A program made the translations under genes and the position numbers. A DNA stretch of 34,620 nt from Clostridiales bacterium (GTDB taxonomy: Bacteria > Bacillota > Clostridia > Christensenellales > Aristaeellaceae): NCBI GenBank assembly GCA_004556545.1, contig SFGO01000019.1:1-34620 (forward strand), given 5' to 3'. Under the pieces are notes generated by a model. That model searched no databases, was not told the DNA's origin, and was given only the letters and a program-made list of their open reading frames with translations. Of this stretch, positions 1 to 8,305 are shown piece by piece (the stretch's first letter is position 1; each line of letters starts with the position of its first letter).

Positions 1-136
1 CTGCCTTTGGCAGACTGAACTTTTCAAATAGAATTTGAAAAGTTCACCGGTCGCCCGGTGGGCACAACCGCCGCAGGCGGTTAGCGACCCGCAGGTGTGT
101 CACGAAACGAGCGGGGACTACGGCAGTAGTCCCCGC
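1..136. repeat. Tandem array of five perfect hairpins
   Basis: Five perfect inverted repeats follow each other with almost no spacer: 1-5/9-13 (5 bp, 3-nt loop), 17-29/33-45 (13 bp, 3-nt loop), 45-50/55-60 (6 bp, 4-nt loop), 66-72/76-82 (7 bp, 3-nt loop) and 111-121/126-136 (11 bp, 4-nt loop). No open reading frame with recognisable similarity covers the block. It resembles the compact palindromic intergenic repeats of G+C-rich Firmicutes but shares no obvious sequence with the repeats near 27.5 and 34.4 kb. It may begin before the window. Function is unknown; mobile palindromic element or structured RNA are both possible. Confidence 0.6.
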
Positions 137-187
137 GACGATTGAGTGGCAGCAGTGCCTCCTGCACCTCCACTTTTTTGACACTCT

Positions 188-222
188 GAAGCCGCCGGGA
201 AATTTTTCCGGCGGCTTCTTTT
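188..222 (+). terminator. Intrinsic terminator, plus strand
   Basis: An 11-bp perfect stem (188-198 with 208-218, arms GAAGCCGCCGG and CCGGCGGCTTC), extendable by A-T pairs into the loop, is followed on the plus strand by TTTT. The T-tract lies on the plus side only, so it should end a transcript coming from the left edge of the window. The minus-strand gene ending at 234 meets the same stem but without a T-tract. Confidence 0.7.
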
Positions 223-233
223 CGATTTACTTT

Positions 234-1253
234 TTATCCCTCAAAGGCAGGCAGCGTTTCCATGGCCGCCTCATATTGAGCGATCACCCGGTCGCACCAG
301 TGGTCGAAAGCCGGATCCAGCTTTTGCAGGCTGGTATCCGCATATATGGTATGGAGCGCTTCCCGCACCCCCTCATCAAAACGAGTGGTACAGACAAATT
401 CCGGCGCTTCCCGTTTGATCTTGGTATTATCAAACCAGACAGAGTTGGACTTGTCCCCCGCCATGGCTCCGACCCATTCCCGGTTCAGCCGTCCAAGCAC
501 ATCTGTCGGAATATGAACAATGCGCGCCTCCACGCCCAGCGCCTGCGCCGTCGCCCGCACGATCTGATCCCACGTCATCCGTTCGTCGGAGGTGATATGA
601 TAGGCATTGCCGATGGCGTGAGGATTTCCCATCAGGCCGCAGAAGCCCTTGGCAAAATCATTACTGTGGGTCAGCGTCCACAGAGAAGTGCCGTCGCCGG
701 GCACGATGATCTTCTTGCCCTGACGGATCCGTTCCACCACCTGAAAGGAGCCGTGATTGCCGTGCAGCGGCACCGGAATCTTGCGCTCGCTGTAGGTATG
801 GCTAGGCCGCACCACCGTGAAGGGAAAGCCATTTTCCCGGTATTCCTTCATCAGCCGATCCTCGCAGGCGGCCTTATTGCGGCTGTACTCCCAGTAGGGA
901 TTGCACAGCGGGGTGGATTCGGTGATCAGCGGATTCACGGGCGGCTTCTGATAAGCAGACGCAGAAGAAATAAAAAGATATTGGTCCGTTCGGCCGCTGA
1001 AGAGGCGGATATCCCGTTCCAGCTGTTCGACGGTGAAAATAATAAAATCCGCCACCACGTCAAAATGCATATCTTCCAGCAGATAACGGACTTTTTCTTC
1101 GTCGTTCACATCCACGCAGAGGGATTTGGCCCCTTCGGGCAGCGGGTGGTTTCCCCGGTTGAGCAGGTACAGTTCCCAGCCTTTTTCCAGGCAGCGCTTG
1201 CTGACTGCATTGGAGATTGTTCCCGTGCCGCCGATAAACAACGCTTTTTTCAC
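234..1253 (-). CDS. SDR-family NAD(P)-dependent epimerase/reductase
   Basis: A 339-residue protein of the extended short-chain dehydrogenase/reductase type (NAD-dependent epimerase/dehydratase family), expected to be cytosolic. The N-terminal Rossmann dinucleotide-binding motif is GGTGTIS at residues 8-14. The catalytic YxxxK pair is Tyr123/Lys127, preceded by the serine-rich strand around residues 97-99. Families of this kind act on nucleotide sugars or small carbonyl compounds; the substrate cannot be read from the sequence. The start is GTG (CAC on the plus strand at 1251-1253), supported by AGGAGG eight bases upstream. The gene is monocistronic with its own promoter and is not clearly linked in function to its neighbours. 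Its G+C content and codon use match the sugar locus rather than the ATPase operon. Confidence 0.85.
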   Translation of the reverse strand: MKKALFIGGTGTISNAVSKRCLEKGWELYLLNRGNHPLPEGAKSLCVDVNDEEKVRYLLEDMHFDVVADFIIFTVEQLERDIRLFSGRTDQYLFISSASAYQKPPVNPLITESTPLCNPYWEYSRNKAACEDRLMKEYRENGFPFTVVRPSHTYSERKIPVPLHGNHGSFQVVERIRQGKKIIVPGDGTSLWTLTHSNDFAKGFCGLMGNPHAIGNAYHITSDERMTWDQIVRATAQALGVEARIVHIPTDVLGRLNREWVGAMAGDKSNSVWFDNTKIKREAPEFVCTTRFDEGVREALHTIYADTSLQKLDPAFDHWCDRVIAQYEAAMETLPAFEG

Positions 1254-1306
1254 TGATTTTTCCTCCTGTTCTTTCCGTCCTCCCAGAGGGAAGGAGTACT
1301 GAAATC

Positions 1307-1335
1307 ATTATAAGGGTTCCTCTTCGGGAATGCAA
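1307..1335 (-). promoter_or_regulatory. Sigma-A-type promoter for the SDR gene
   Basis: On the minus strand a TTGCAT -35 box (1330-1335) and a consensus TATAAT -10 box (1307-1312) are separated by exactly 17 bp. They lie about 54 bp ahead of the GTG start, and the leader carries the AGGAGG ribosome binding site. Confidence 0.75.
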
Positions 1336-1396
1336 CGCACATTTTGAAAAGGGATCAAAGGCAAGGGCTTGTGCGTTTCCAAAACAGGGGGAAAAA

Positions 1397-1909
1397 TCAA
1401 AAAAGAAAAATGAAGGTTTGCCAAACAGATTGGACAGGGACAGAGGCTGAAGAGAAAAGCGCCAGAAGCGAAGGCGCATGGGGCGAGAGTTTCCCACCAA
1501 AGTCGGTGAGAGAATAGAAGCGATGGGAATCGTAGAAGCGTTTTTGATCTTCCCGATGGCTGTGCGCTGCTTTGCCGTTGCGTCGGGGCGTATAAGAGTG
1601 GAGCCGTTTGGGCCGTATGCCCAGGTCAAAGGCGGTTTGTTCGAAAAAGGTTTTGATTTCGCGCTTTGAGGGAGAAAACCGGTTTGCGAATTCGAAGCCG
1701 TTGGCCGTCTGTACGCACTCCACTTTGCTTCCTTTACGCGCAAAGGCGCTGACAACCTTTCGAAGAAAATCGGCAAAGGAATAGGTGCTCTGCTCTGGAA
1801 TAATCTCTCCCTCTTTCCGCACCGATTGTCTTCCAATTTCAGTCATTCTGTTGTATACTTTTTCTTGGACGTGTGATTCGCTTCCTGTGTGTATTTTCAT
1901 CCATGACAC
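1397..1909 (-). pseudogene. Degraded DDE-type transposase/integrase remnant
   Basis: The 170-codon minus-strand frame carries the core of an integrase-catalytic-domain transposase of the IS481-like kind: EQSTYS-ADFLRK, VECVQTxNGFEF and YTPRxNGK--SHREDQKRFY. Where functional relatives have TDNG, this copy has TANG (residues 68-71, an Asp-to-Ala change). Where they have NGKVERSHRED it has NGKAAHSHRED, so the Glu is also Ala. The region expected to hold the first Asp reads TEIG, apparently also lost. After about residue 140 the similarity (a PMRxLxW-type segment) moves to another frame, indicating a frameshift. The N-terminal helix-turn-helix part is missing. Terminal inverted repeats were not found. 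It is a dead remnant of an insertion sequence. Confidence 0.7.
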
Positions 1910-1918
1910 TTTATCGGT

Positions 1919-1946
1919 TTGCGAGTTATTTGTCTTTCTTTATGAT
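1919..1946 (+). promoter_or_regulatory. Possible promoter ahead of the ATPase operon
   Basis: TTGCGA (1919-1924) and TATGAT (1941-1946) are spaced by 16 bp and point into the truncated gene tail and the four-gene operon. It sits between transposase debris and the operon, so it may be fortuitous or recruited after loss of the original upstream gene. Confidence 0.3.
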
Positions 1947-1971
1947 ACCTTTACCTTAACTTTTACGATAA

Positions 1972-2208
1972 AGCCTTGTTTCCGACCACATTGTTCAGCT
2001 GGATGATCGCAGTGCGATCACAGACGGTGACTGCATAGCGAATCCTATACTGCACGTCTCTGGGCCCCCGCTATCGGAGCGGACATGCCTTGTCGGCCCT
2101 GCCGGAGAATGTACGCATGAAAAAGACGGCGGCATTCACTGCGGAACGGCTGCAGAGCAGATGGATTTCACGATGGATATCGCGTTTGCTAAGGGCTTTG
2201 ATTTCTAA
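1972..2208 (+). pseudogene. 3' tail of a truncated gene upstream of the ATPase operon
   Basis: A 78-codon frame opens at 1972 without a credible start codon and closes with TAA at 2206-2208, 34 bp before the ribosome binding site and ATG of the next gene. Its final residues, FTMDIAFAKGFDF, resemble the C-terminus of the giant ATPase encoded at 3784-8280, which ends LAFAGTFNFDF. The simplest reading is that this was the last part of a further gene of the same operon, whose front was removed when the transposase-bearing element (1397-1909) arrived. The identity of the lost protein cannot be told from 78 codons. Confidence 0.5.
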
Positions 2209-2242
2209 CGGAACATACGGGTTAACGCTGCGGAGGGAAAGT

Positions 2243-3787
2243 ATGGATTACAAATCAAAAATCGAAAAGACAAGACAACTACGAGCTTCGGTAGACGCTT
2301 TTCTCAGGAAACTGGCTGGTCAGGACGAGCACCTTGAGATTGCCTCGAATAACATCGATACCGCTATCCATTACTTTGGCGTAAATATTGCTAAGGTATT
2401 CTTTTACGCTGATTCCATCAGAATCAAGGGATCAGACAGTGCAATGCTTCAGATGTATTATGCGCAGCTTCAGAGGGAATCCATCCCCTGCCGTTACGAA
2501 TATGAATATGGCGGCATGTACCTTGGCATCGAGGCGACGTATGCGCAGAAGGCCTTGCAGTCGATCATTCTGAACGTGCAAAACAGCAAGGCAGGCAAGC
2601 AAGAGAAAAAAACAACAGCATGCTCCATGCCTGCTGAGACCGTGTCGGCTATAGCGCAACCGGCGGTTCCTGTGTCAGAACTATCTCCTGTGACGTTCGC
2701 TCCGCAAGGGCCTGCCTCTGAGACGAAGGCCGAAGCCTTCGATTTACAGAAAGAACAAGCGTCAGCCATGAATGCGGCTCCGCTGAAGGTGCATTCTGCT
2801 TTGACGGGCAAGGTCATTAAGATGCTCCTCTGCGCGGATTTGCGTTTGGGCGCAGTATCGGCAGAGCAGCTTGATAGGAAACAATCCCACACATGGCAAG
2901 CCGCCAGAAATGAAAAGTACGCGAATCTGATCGATAAAGCGTCCCAGAGCAACGCTGCCTATATCGCCTTGTGGGGACAGTGCTTTGGACAGGCACGTGT
3001 AACGGAGTCTGTAATCGATACCTTCTTCCAGGCGATTCGGAACGAGGCTTCGATCGTTGTGCTTGCATTTGTGAACGCAGGCGAGTATAAGCGCATTTCC
3101 TATCGCAGCGATATTCCCGAGAATCTGCATTTGATCAATGTGCAGGCGCAGGATTCGTACCTGGACGACCGGATTGCGCTGCGGGTCAAAAACAACGCTG
3201 TTGAGCTTCAGCTTGGAGACAATGACGCGATGATTGTAAGCCGGGATACTGCAGGGCATTACGTTCTGAACGGTATGCCCGGAAATAATGTCATTCCGTC
3301 CTTTGAGCCTACCGGGTTTGAAGACGCTCAAGACGCTCAGTACGGCTATGAAATGATGGAATGGACAGAGGACAAGCTCGGGCAGTTCAGGGTTATGTGT
3401 GACAGCAAGTATGCGTTTAAGGCGGTAGAATTGAAACTTCTTCCCGAAGACGATGAAAAAGAAATTCTCAGGAAGATCAACCACCTGATTCGCTCCGTAG
3501 AGCGCGACACTTTTCTGCGCGTCACGCTGACTGGCCGTTCCGCGTTTGGACTGACGATCAGTAGCGATGCGCTGAAAGGTCAGCTGCAAAGCCGAATCTT
3601 CTTTGCAAAAGTCTATGACAACACAGTGATGGACATTGATGAGGAATCGTTTGAAACCGATATTTCACTGCGAAGTGAATTCGTGAGACTGGCGCTTCAG
3701 GATGGATCGTTAAGCGAGTCCGAGCGCAGCCGTTTAATCAGTCTCGGATGGAACGCGCTGAGCGGGAAGGAGGTGTCCGCAGAATGA
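2243..3787 (+). CDS. SbcD/YhaO-like phosphoesterase homologue lacking metal-binding motifs
   Basis: A 514-residue protein. Residues 1-110 form an unrecognised alpha/beta domain; 112-190 is an Ala/Pro/Ser/Glu-rich linker. From about 193 the order of elements follows SbcD/YhaO-type calcineurin-like phosphoesterases, but the motif-I DxHLG is DLRLG (199-203), the GDxxD position reads GQCFGQ (245-250), and GNHD reads VNAGEY (277-282). Most metal ligands are therefore gone. The C-terminal part (about 383-470), with a VTLTGRS segment, matches the capping region of YhaO-like proteins. In that family the enzyme pairs with an SMC-like ATPase, as here, but this copy is probably a structural or regulatory subunit. 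The ATG at 2243 is chosen because GGAGG lies six bases ahead; an in-frame start at 2090 has no ribosome binding site. The stop overlaps the next start (ATGA). Confidence 0.75.
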   Translation: MDYKSKIEKTRQLRASVDAFLRKLAGQDEHLEIASNNIDTAIHYFGVNIAKVFFYADSIRIKGSDSAMLQMYYAQLQRESIPCRYEYEYGGMYLGIEATYAQKALQSIILNVQNSKAGKQEKKTTACSMPAETVSAIAQPAVPVSELSPVTFAPQGPASETKAEAFDLQKEQASAMNAAPLKVHSALTGKVIKMLLCADLRLGAVSAEQLDRKQSHTWQAARNEKYANLIDKASQSNAAYIALWGQCFGQARVTESVIDTFFQAIRNEASIVVLAFVNAGEYKRISYRSDIPENLHLINVQAQDSYLDDRIALRVKNNAVELQLGDNDAMIVSRDTAGHYVLNGMPGNNVIPSFEPTGFEDAQDAQYGYEMMEWTEDKLGQFRVMCDSKYAFKAVELKLLPEDDEKEILRKINHLIRSVERDTFLRVTLTGRSAFGLTISSDALKGQLQSRIFFAKVYDNTVMDIDEESFETDISLRSEFVRLALQDGSLSESERSRLISLGWNALSGKEVSAE

Positions 3788-6700
3788 AACTGATCAGCAT
3801 GCATGTGGATGACTTTGGCGGTCTGCATCAGTACGATTATACCTTTGGGGATGGATTGAACGTGGTTCTCCACGATAACGGCTGGGGCAAAACGACGATG
3901 GCAGCCTTTCTGAAAGCCATGCTGTACGGGTACGATACCCGCCGCAGCAAGGACATCACGGAAAACGAACGGAGACGCTACCTTCCATGGCAGGGCGGCA
4001 GCTACGGCGGCTCTCTTGATTTTGAGTCCGAGGGCGTGCGGTATCGGATTATCCGTACCTTTGGTGAAACGCCGCGTTTTGACACAGTGAAAATCATCAA
4101 CCTGGATACGAGAACCACAGCCAGAATCTCCCCGGATAAGATCGGCGAGACCTTGTTCCACCTTGATGCCAGTGCGTTCCAGCGCAGCGTATTCATCAAT
4201 CAGAACGGCTTGGCCATGGATGGAGCCGCAAGCAGCATCCATACCCGTCTGAACGCGCTGGTGAGTCAGGCCAATGATGTTGCCGCCTTCGACGGAGCAA
4301 TTGCCCGATTGACTCAGCAGGTCAAGGTGTATGAAAAGACCGGCGCCAGAGGGCAGCTCGGCGACATTGCCCGACAGATTTCTGAGCGGGAACAGCTCCG
4401 CGACCAGCTGGAGCTGGATATTGCCAAACAGGACGCTGCCAGAGAACGTATCATTGAAATCGACGCTCTTTTGAGCCGAATGGAAAAAGAACTGGAAGAA
4501 AAGAATAAGCGGCTGGATGCCGTATCCGGCGAAGAAAAGAAGCGCGAGGCGGCAAAAAAGATGCTGGAAGACCTGCGCGGACAGATCGCCGCCATTCAGC
4601 GGAAAATGGCCGCCATTGAGGCGGAACTTGGCGGCCATGTGCCGACCAACGCCGAAATCGACCAGATGAAACGGCACGAACAGTCTATTGCCTCTCTGAA
4701 AACGCAAATTTATCAGCTGGAAGGCGCGTATGACACATTCACCAAGGAATATGCCGCCTTAGTCGAAAGGCACGGCGGCACATTGCCCACGTCTGCTCAG
4801 CTCGATGAAATTCAGAGCATCTACGGTGAAATTCAGGGCATCATCACCGCCGGAACTGCCGATGCCGCGACTCCCGACGCACCGGAAGAGTATGAACTGA
4901 TTCAAGCCGCCGCAGAGAAAATTCCCGGTTTCGCCGATCAATTACAGACGGCAGTAGATTCCCGCGCCTCTATTCAGCATTTGCTCCATCAGCAGGAAAC
5001 GCAAATGGGCGATATCCAGCGCGAAACGGAGTCATGGGCCAGCAAAACCATGCGTTTCACTGAGCTGAAAGCCGAGTTGGACGCTTTGCGGGCTGAACTT
5101 GCCGCGCAGGAAAAGTATCGTCCTGCCGCTGTGGAATCGGCTATCCGGAGTCTGGAAGACTGCCGGAAAAAAGAACGTGATTTGGCGCAGCAGGAAACGG
5201 AGCAGCAAGCGGAAATCCAGCGGGAAGCAGAAGCGTGGGCAGAGAAAAAGAAGCGTTACGAAGAGCTGGAGGGCGAAGTCGATGCGCTTCAGGCAGAGCT
5301 TGAACGCCAAAAGGCATTTGACGATGACCATGTCCGTCCGGTTATTGCTAAGCTGGAGGAATTGCAGCGAATCCAGCAGCGTGTCGATGAAAAGCAGAAA
5401 ACGATTCCGTCTATGGCGCTGACGCAGGAGGAAGAGACACTGCTTGCTGATGAAACCGGCGAGCTTCCGGATGCGGAGGAATGCGCCGGTATGCTGAACA
5501 AGCAGCGGAATGCGGTTCAGCATCAGGCGGCTGCACAGGGAATCAAAGCACGGCTGGAGGGTGAAAGGAGCAAAGCAGACAGCCTGTCGGCATCGCTGGA
5601 GCAGCTTGAAGCAGTGACAAGCTCCCGGCTGGATGTTGTCGATGAGCCGAAGAAACCGGCCGGAACGGCTCTGATTGTCATAGGCATTCTGCTCATCCTC
5701 GCGGGAGCTGCGCTTGGCGTTTTGGCGATGCCCGCATTGGCGGCCATTGCCGCTGCCGGATTGCTGCTGTGCATGGTTGGAGCAAACGGCAAGAAGTCCT
5801 ATCAGAAAAAAGCGCAGGCTTATGAGGCATATCGGCTGGCGGACGCTCAGCGTCAGGAAGTCAATCGAAAAAAGGCGGAGCTTCAGGCGCAGCTGACCAG
5901 ACAACAGGCGGATATTGCTTCTTTGGAGCAGGAGCTCAGCAAACACCAATCTGTGATTGATTCGGATGGGGGCGAGGTATCCGCATGGGTATCCCGCTGG
6001 AGCCGGTCGGGCAGTGAAGCGTCGGAGGCAGTCATTGCCCAGATCATGGAGCAGGCGGTTGTCGTCAGACGGCTGCGTGAGAAGCAGTCGGAGCTGCGCA
6101 GCGCTCTGGGCTTCATCGCTGAACAGTCTGCTTTCATTAGTGAGGAGCGCGCTGCTGTCGATGAGCTTTATCCGATATGCGAAGGCAAAACCCTGTCCGA
6201 GGCAATGAACCTTCTTCGCGCTGGGGAAACGGACTATAAGATCGCAAAGGACAAGCTGCAGTCTGCGGTTCGCAGCCGGAGCAAGTTTGTTGCTGACACC
6301 CAAATTTCGGAAGAACAGTTTGCCTGCGAGGATTCTCCCCGCATGCCGGAGCTTCAGGAAAAGCTGCAACTGGTGGAGGCCAAGCGCGAAGCGGTCAGTC
6401 AGGCCAGAGCAAAGCTGGATAAACAGTATCCGGAGATTGACGGGTTGTCATTGGAGGATGCGCTTGCCTTCCTGCATGGAAAGCTGAATACCTATATCGT
6501 AACCGAAGGGCAGATGAAAACCGCTGACAAAAACTTCGAGCGGTTTATCGCAGAGTCCGAAACCACCGCAGAATATCTGGCATTGCCCGAATCTCCCAAG
6601 GCAGCGGCTCTGGCTGAAGCGCAGCAGGCTACTGCCGAGGCGCTCGAACAATATCTTCAAAGCGCGAACGCTCTCCTTGCCGAGCTGGATCTGGATACGG

Positions 6701-8280
6701 ACCTTCATCATATTGTGCAGGCCCTGAATGAAGCTGAAACGATTCTGAGCAAATATAAGCAGCATGCGGCCATGCTGAAAGAAGCCGCAGCCCGTCAAGC
6801 CAGAAATCAGGGACAGCTTGACGCGCTGAAGCGCCGGCTCGTTGAAAAGCTTGCTGCCATTCACATGCAGGATACCGGCGATGAATTGCCTGCGCTATTG
6901 GCGGCCGCCCGTACCGATGTCAGCCATGCAGTGCAGACGCAAGCCAAGCTCAAGGACGCCGAAGTGGAGCTGAACCGTCAGAAAGCAAGTCTGGATCAGG
7001 CAGAAAAAGAAGTCGGCGCATTTGCGGCCTCCTTTGGCCATTTTTCTCCTGACGAAAGCGGAGTGCTTGCGGGAATATACGACAGGGTGAATGCCTTTGC
7101 GGAAAAGGCCGCCGCCAAACAGCAGCTTGAAAAACAAGCCGCCTCTGTGGAAGCGGAGCACCGGCCTGCGGATGCAGCAGCTCCCATAGGGGAGGAAGAA
7201 GCAAGGCTGCGGACAGAGGTCGAAAGACTGAAAGAACACAGAGATGCACTGCTCATTGAATATACGCAGAAGAGCGACGCTATCCGCCTGGCGGATCAAT
7301 CCTTGGAAAAGTACCCCGATCTTCTTCAGGAAATTCATGCGCTGTATGAGCAGAAGCAGAAAGCGCAGAACGCCCTCGGTATCCTGAAAAGAACGATCCA
7401 GCTCATCACAAGAGCGAAGGAAAACCTCGCAAACAGGTATCTCAGCAGGGTTGAGCAGCTGTTCAACAGCTATATGCAGCTTTGGCTGAACAACGAGGCC
7501 GTCAGAGGCTTGCTGGATATCAACTTCAATGTCAGCATTGAAGAAAACGGCAAAACGCATGTCGCGGAAGGGTACAGTACAGGTTACTGCGATATGATTG
7601 ACTTCTGTATGCGGCTTGCGCTGGTGGATACGCTGTTTGAGAAAGAACAGCCGTTCCTGATTCTGGATGACCCGTTCGTAAACCTGGACGCTGACCGCCT
7701 GGAGAAAGCGCTGGAACTGCTGAATGTGATGGCCGCGAACAAGCAGATCGTATACTTTGTCTGCCATCCGATACGCGCGGTGGAGACGGACGAAACCTCT
7801 GCTTCCAGAGCTGAATTCCTGAAACTGGCCGAAGCAACCAGAGCCACCATCCAAAGTGCGAAGACGGAAGGCGCTCGCAGCAGGAAGGTTGCCCGAAAGT
7901 CTCCCAAGGAGATGTATAAGGTCGCCGAATCGACCCCCTTCGATGCATTCCGCCCGGCAAACCTGAACTACACCATCACGAACAGCATCTTCAGCATGAG
8001 CTTCGTGATGAGCGGCACAGGCGCGCCCAAAGACGGCACTTTTGAACTGTTCTTTATCGACGCTCTCGGCCGCGTCCTGAATGACAGGCAGATGATAGAG
8101 ATCAGCAATGGAAAGCTCTCTGCAGACCGCATCCAGTTCAGCTTAAATACGCGGGACGACAGCGGCAGCGAGTATGAGCTGATGATTCGTGAGAGCGGAC
8201 AGGATGACTATGAAGTGGTTGCCAGATATCCATTCCGCGCGAAGCTGGCGTTTGCCGGTACATTCAACTTTGATTTCTAA
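3784..8280 (+). CDS. Giant membrane-anchored YhaN/SMC-like ATPase
   Basis: A 1498-residue protein with an N-terminal ABC-type half-site, long coiled coils (about 200-620 and 680-1230), and a C-terminal half-site: signature YSTGYCD (1264-1270), Walker B LILDDPF (1292-1298) and a His switch at 1328. Two hydrophobic segments at about 627-645 and 649-668 sit mid-coil, as in YhaN-type proteins, suggesting the coil apex is anchored in the membrane. The P-loop reads HDNGWGKTT (30-38), with His where the first Gly of GxxxxGK[ST] belongs. Residues from about 1345 to 1498 are an extra beta-rich domain absent from ordinary SMC/Rad50 proteins, ending in FNFDF. It is much longer than typical YhaN (about 960). 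The start overlaps the previous stop by 4 bp; AAGGAGG lies upstream. Partnering with the phosphoesterase-like protein is inferred from family and gene order. Confidence 0.85.
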   Translation: MKLISMHVDDFGGLHQYDYTFGDGLNVVLHDNGWGKTTMAAFLKAMLYGYDTRRSKDITENERRRYLPWQGGSYGGSLDFESEGVRYRIIRTFGETPRFDTVKIINLDTRTTARISPDKIGETLFHLDASAFQRSVFINQNGLAMDGAASSIHTRLNALVSQANDVAAFDGAIARLTQQVKVYEKTGARGQLGDIARQISEREQLRDQLELDIAKQDAARERIIEIDALLSRMEKELEEKNKRLDAVSGEEKKREAAKKMLEDLRGQIAAIQRKMAAIEAELGGHVPTNAEIDQMKRHEQSIASLKTQIYQLEGAYDTFTKEYAALVERHGGTLPTSAQLDEIQSIYGEIQGIITAGTADAATPDAPEEYELIQAAAEKIPGFADQLQTAVDSRASIQHLLHQQETQMGDIQRETESWASKTMRFTELKAELDALRAELAAQEKYRPAAVESAIRSLEDCRKKERDLAQQETEQQAEIQREAEAWAEKKKRYEELEGEVDALQAELERQKAFDDDHVRPVIAKLEELQRIQQRVDEKQKTIPSMALTQEEETLLADETGELPDAEECAGMLNKQRNAVQHQAAAQGIKARLEGERSKADSLSASLEQLEAVTSSRLDVVDEPKKPAGTALIVIGILLILAGAALGVLAMPALAAIAAAGLLLCMVGANGKKSYQKKAQAYEAYRLADAQRQEVNRKKAELQAQLTRQQADIASLEQELSKHQSVIDSDGGEVSAWVSRWSRSGSEASEAVIAQIMEQAVVVRRLREKQSELRSALGFIAEQSAFISEERAAVDELYPICEGKTLSEAMNLLRAGETDYKIAKDKLQSAVRSRSKFVADTQISEEQFACEDSPRMPELQEKLQLVEAKREAVSQARAKLDKQYPEIDGLSLEDALAFLHGKLNTYIVTEGQMKTADKNFERFIAESETTAEYLALPESPKAAALAEAQQATAEALEQYLQSANALLAELDLDTDLHHIVQALNEAETILSKYKQHAAMLKEAAARQARNQGQLDALKRRLVEKLAAIHMQDTGDELPALLAAARTDVSHAVQTQAKLKDAEVELNRQKASLDQAEKEVGAFAASFGHFSPDESGVLAGIYDRVNAFAEKAAAKQQLEKQAASVEAEHRPADAAAPIGEEEARLRTEVERLKEHRDALLIEYTQKSDAIRLADQSLEKYPDLLQEIHALYEQKQKAQNALGILKRTIQLITRAKENLANRYLSRVEQLFNSYMQLWLNNEAVRGLLDINFNVSIEENGKTHVAEGYSTGYCDMIDFCMRLALVDTLFEKEQPFLILDDPFVNLDADRLEKALELLNVMAANKQIVYFVCHPIRAVETDETSASRAEFLKLAEATRATIQSAKTEGARSRKVARKSPKEMYKVAESTPFDAFRPANLNYTITNSIFSMSFVMSGTGAPKDGTFELFFIDALGRVLNDRQMIEISNGKLSADRIQFSLNTRDDSGSEYELMIRESGQDDYEVVARYPFRAKLAFAGTFNFDF

Positions 8281-8305
8281 GGGACGGAGAAGGAGAACAC
8301 GGTTC

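Noticed and set aside
2243..8280. An ordinary SbcCD DNA-repair pair
   Set aside because: The phosphoesterase-like partner lacks its metal-binding motifs, the ATPase has two membrane segments and an extra C-terminal domain, and both are coupled to brxL and a CbxX-type gene.
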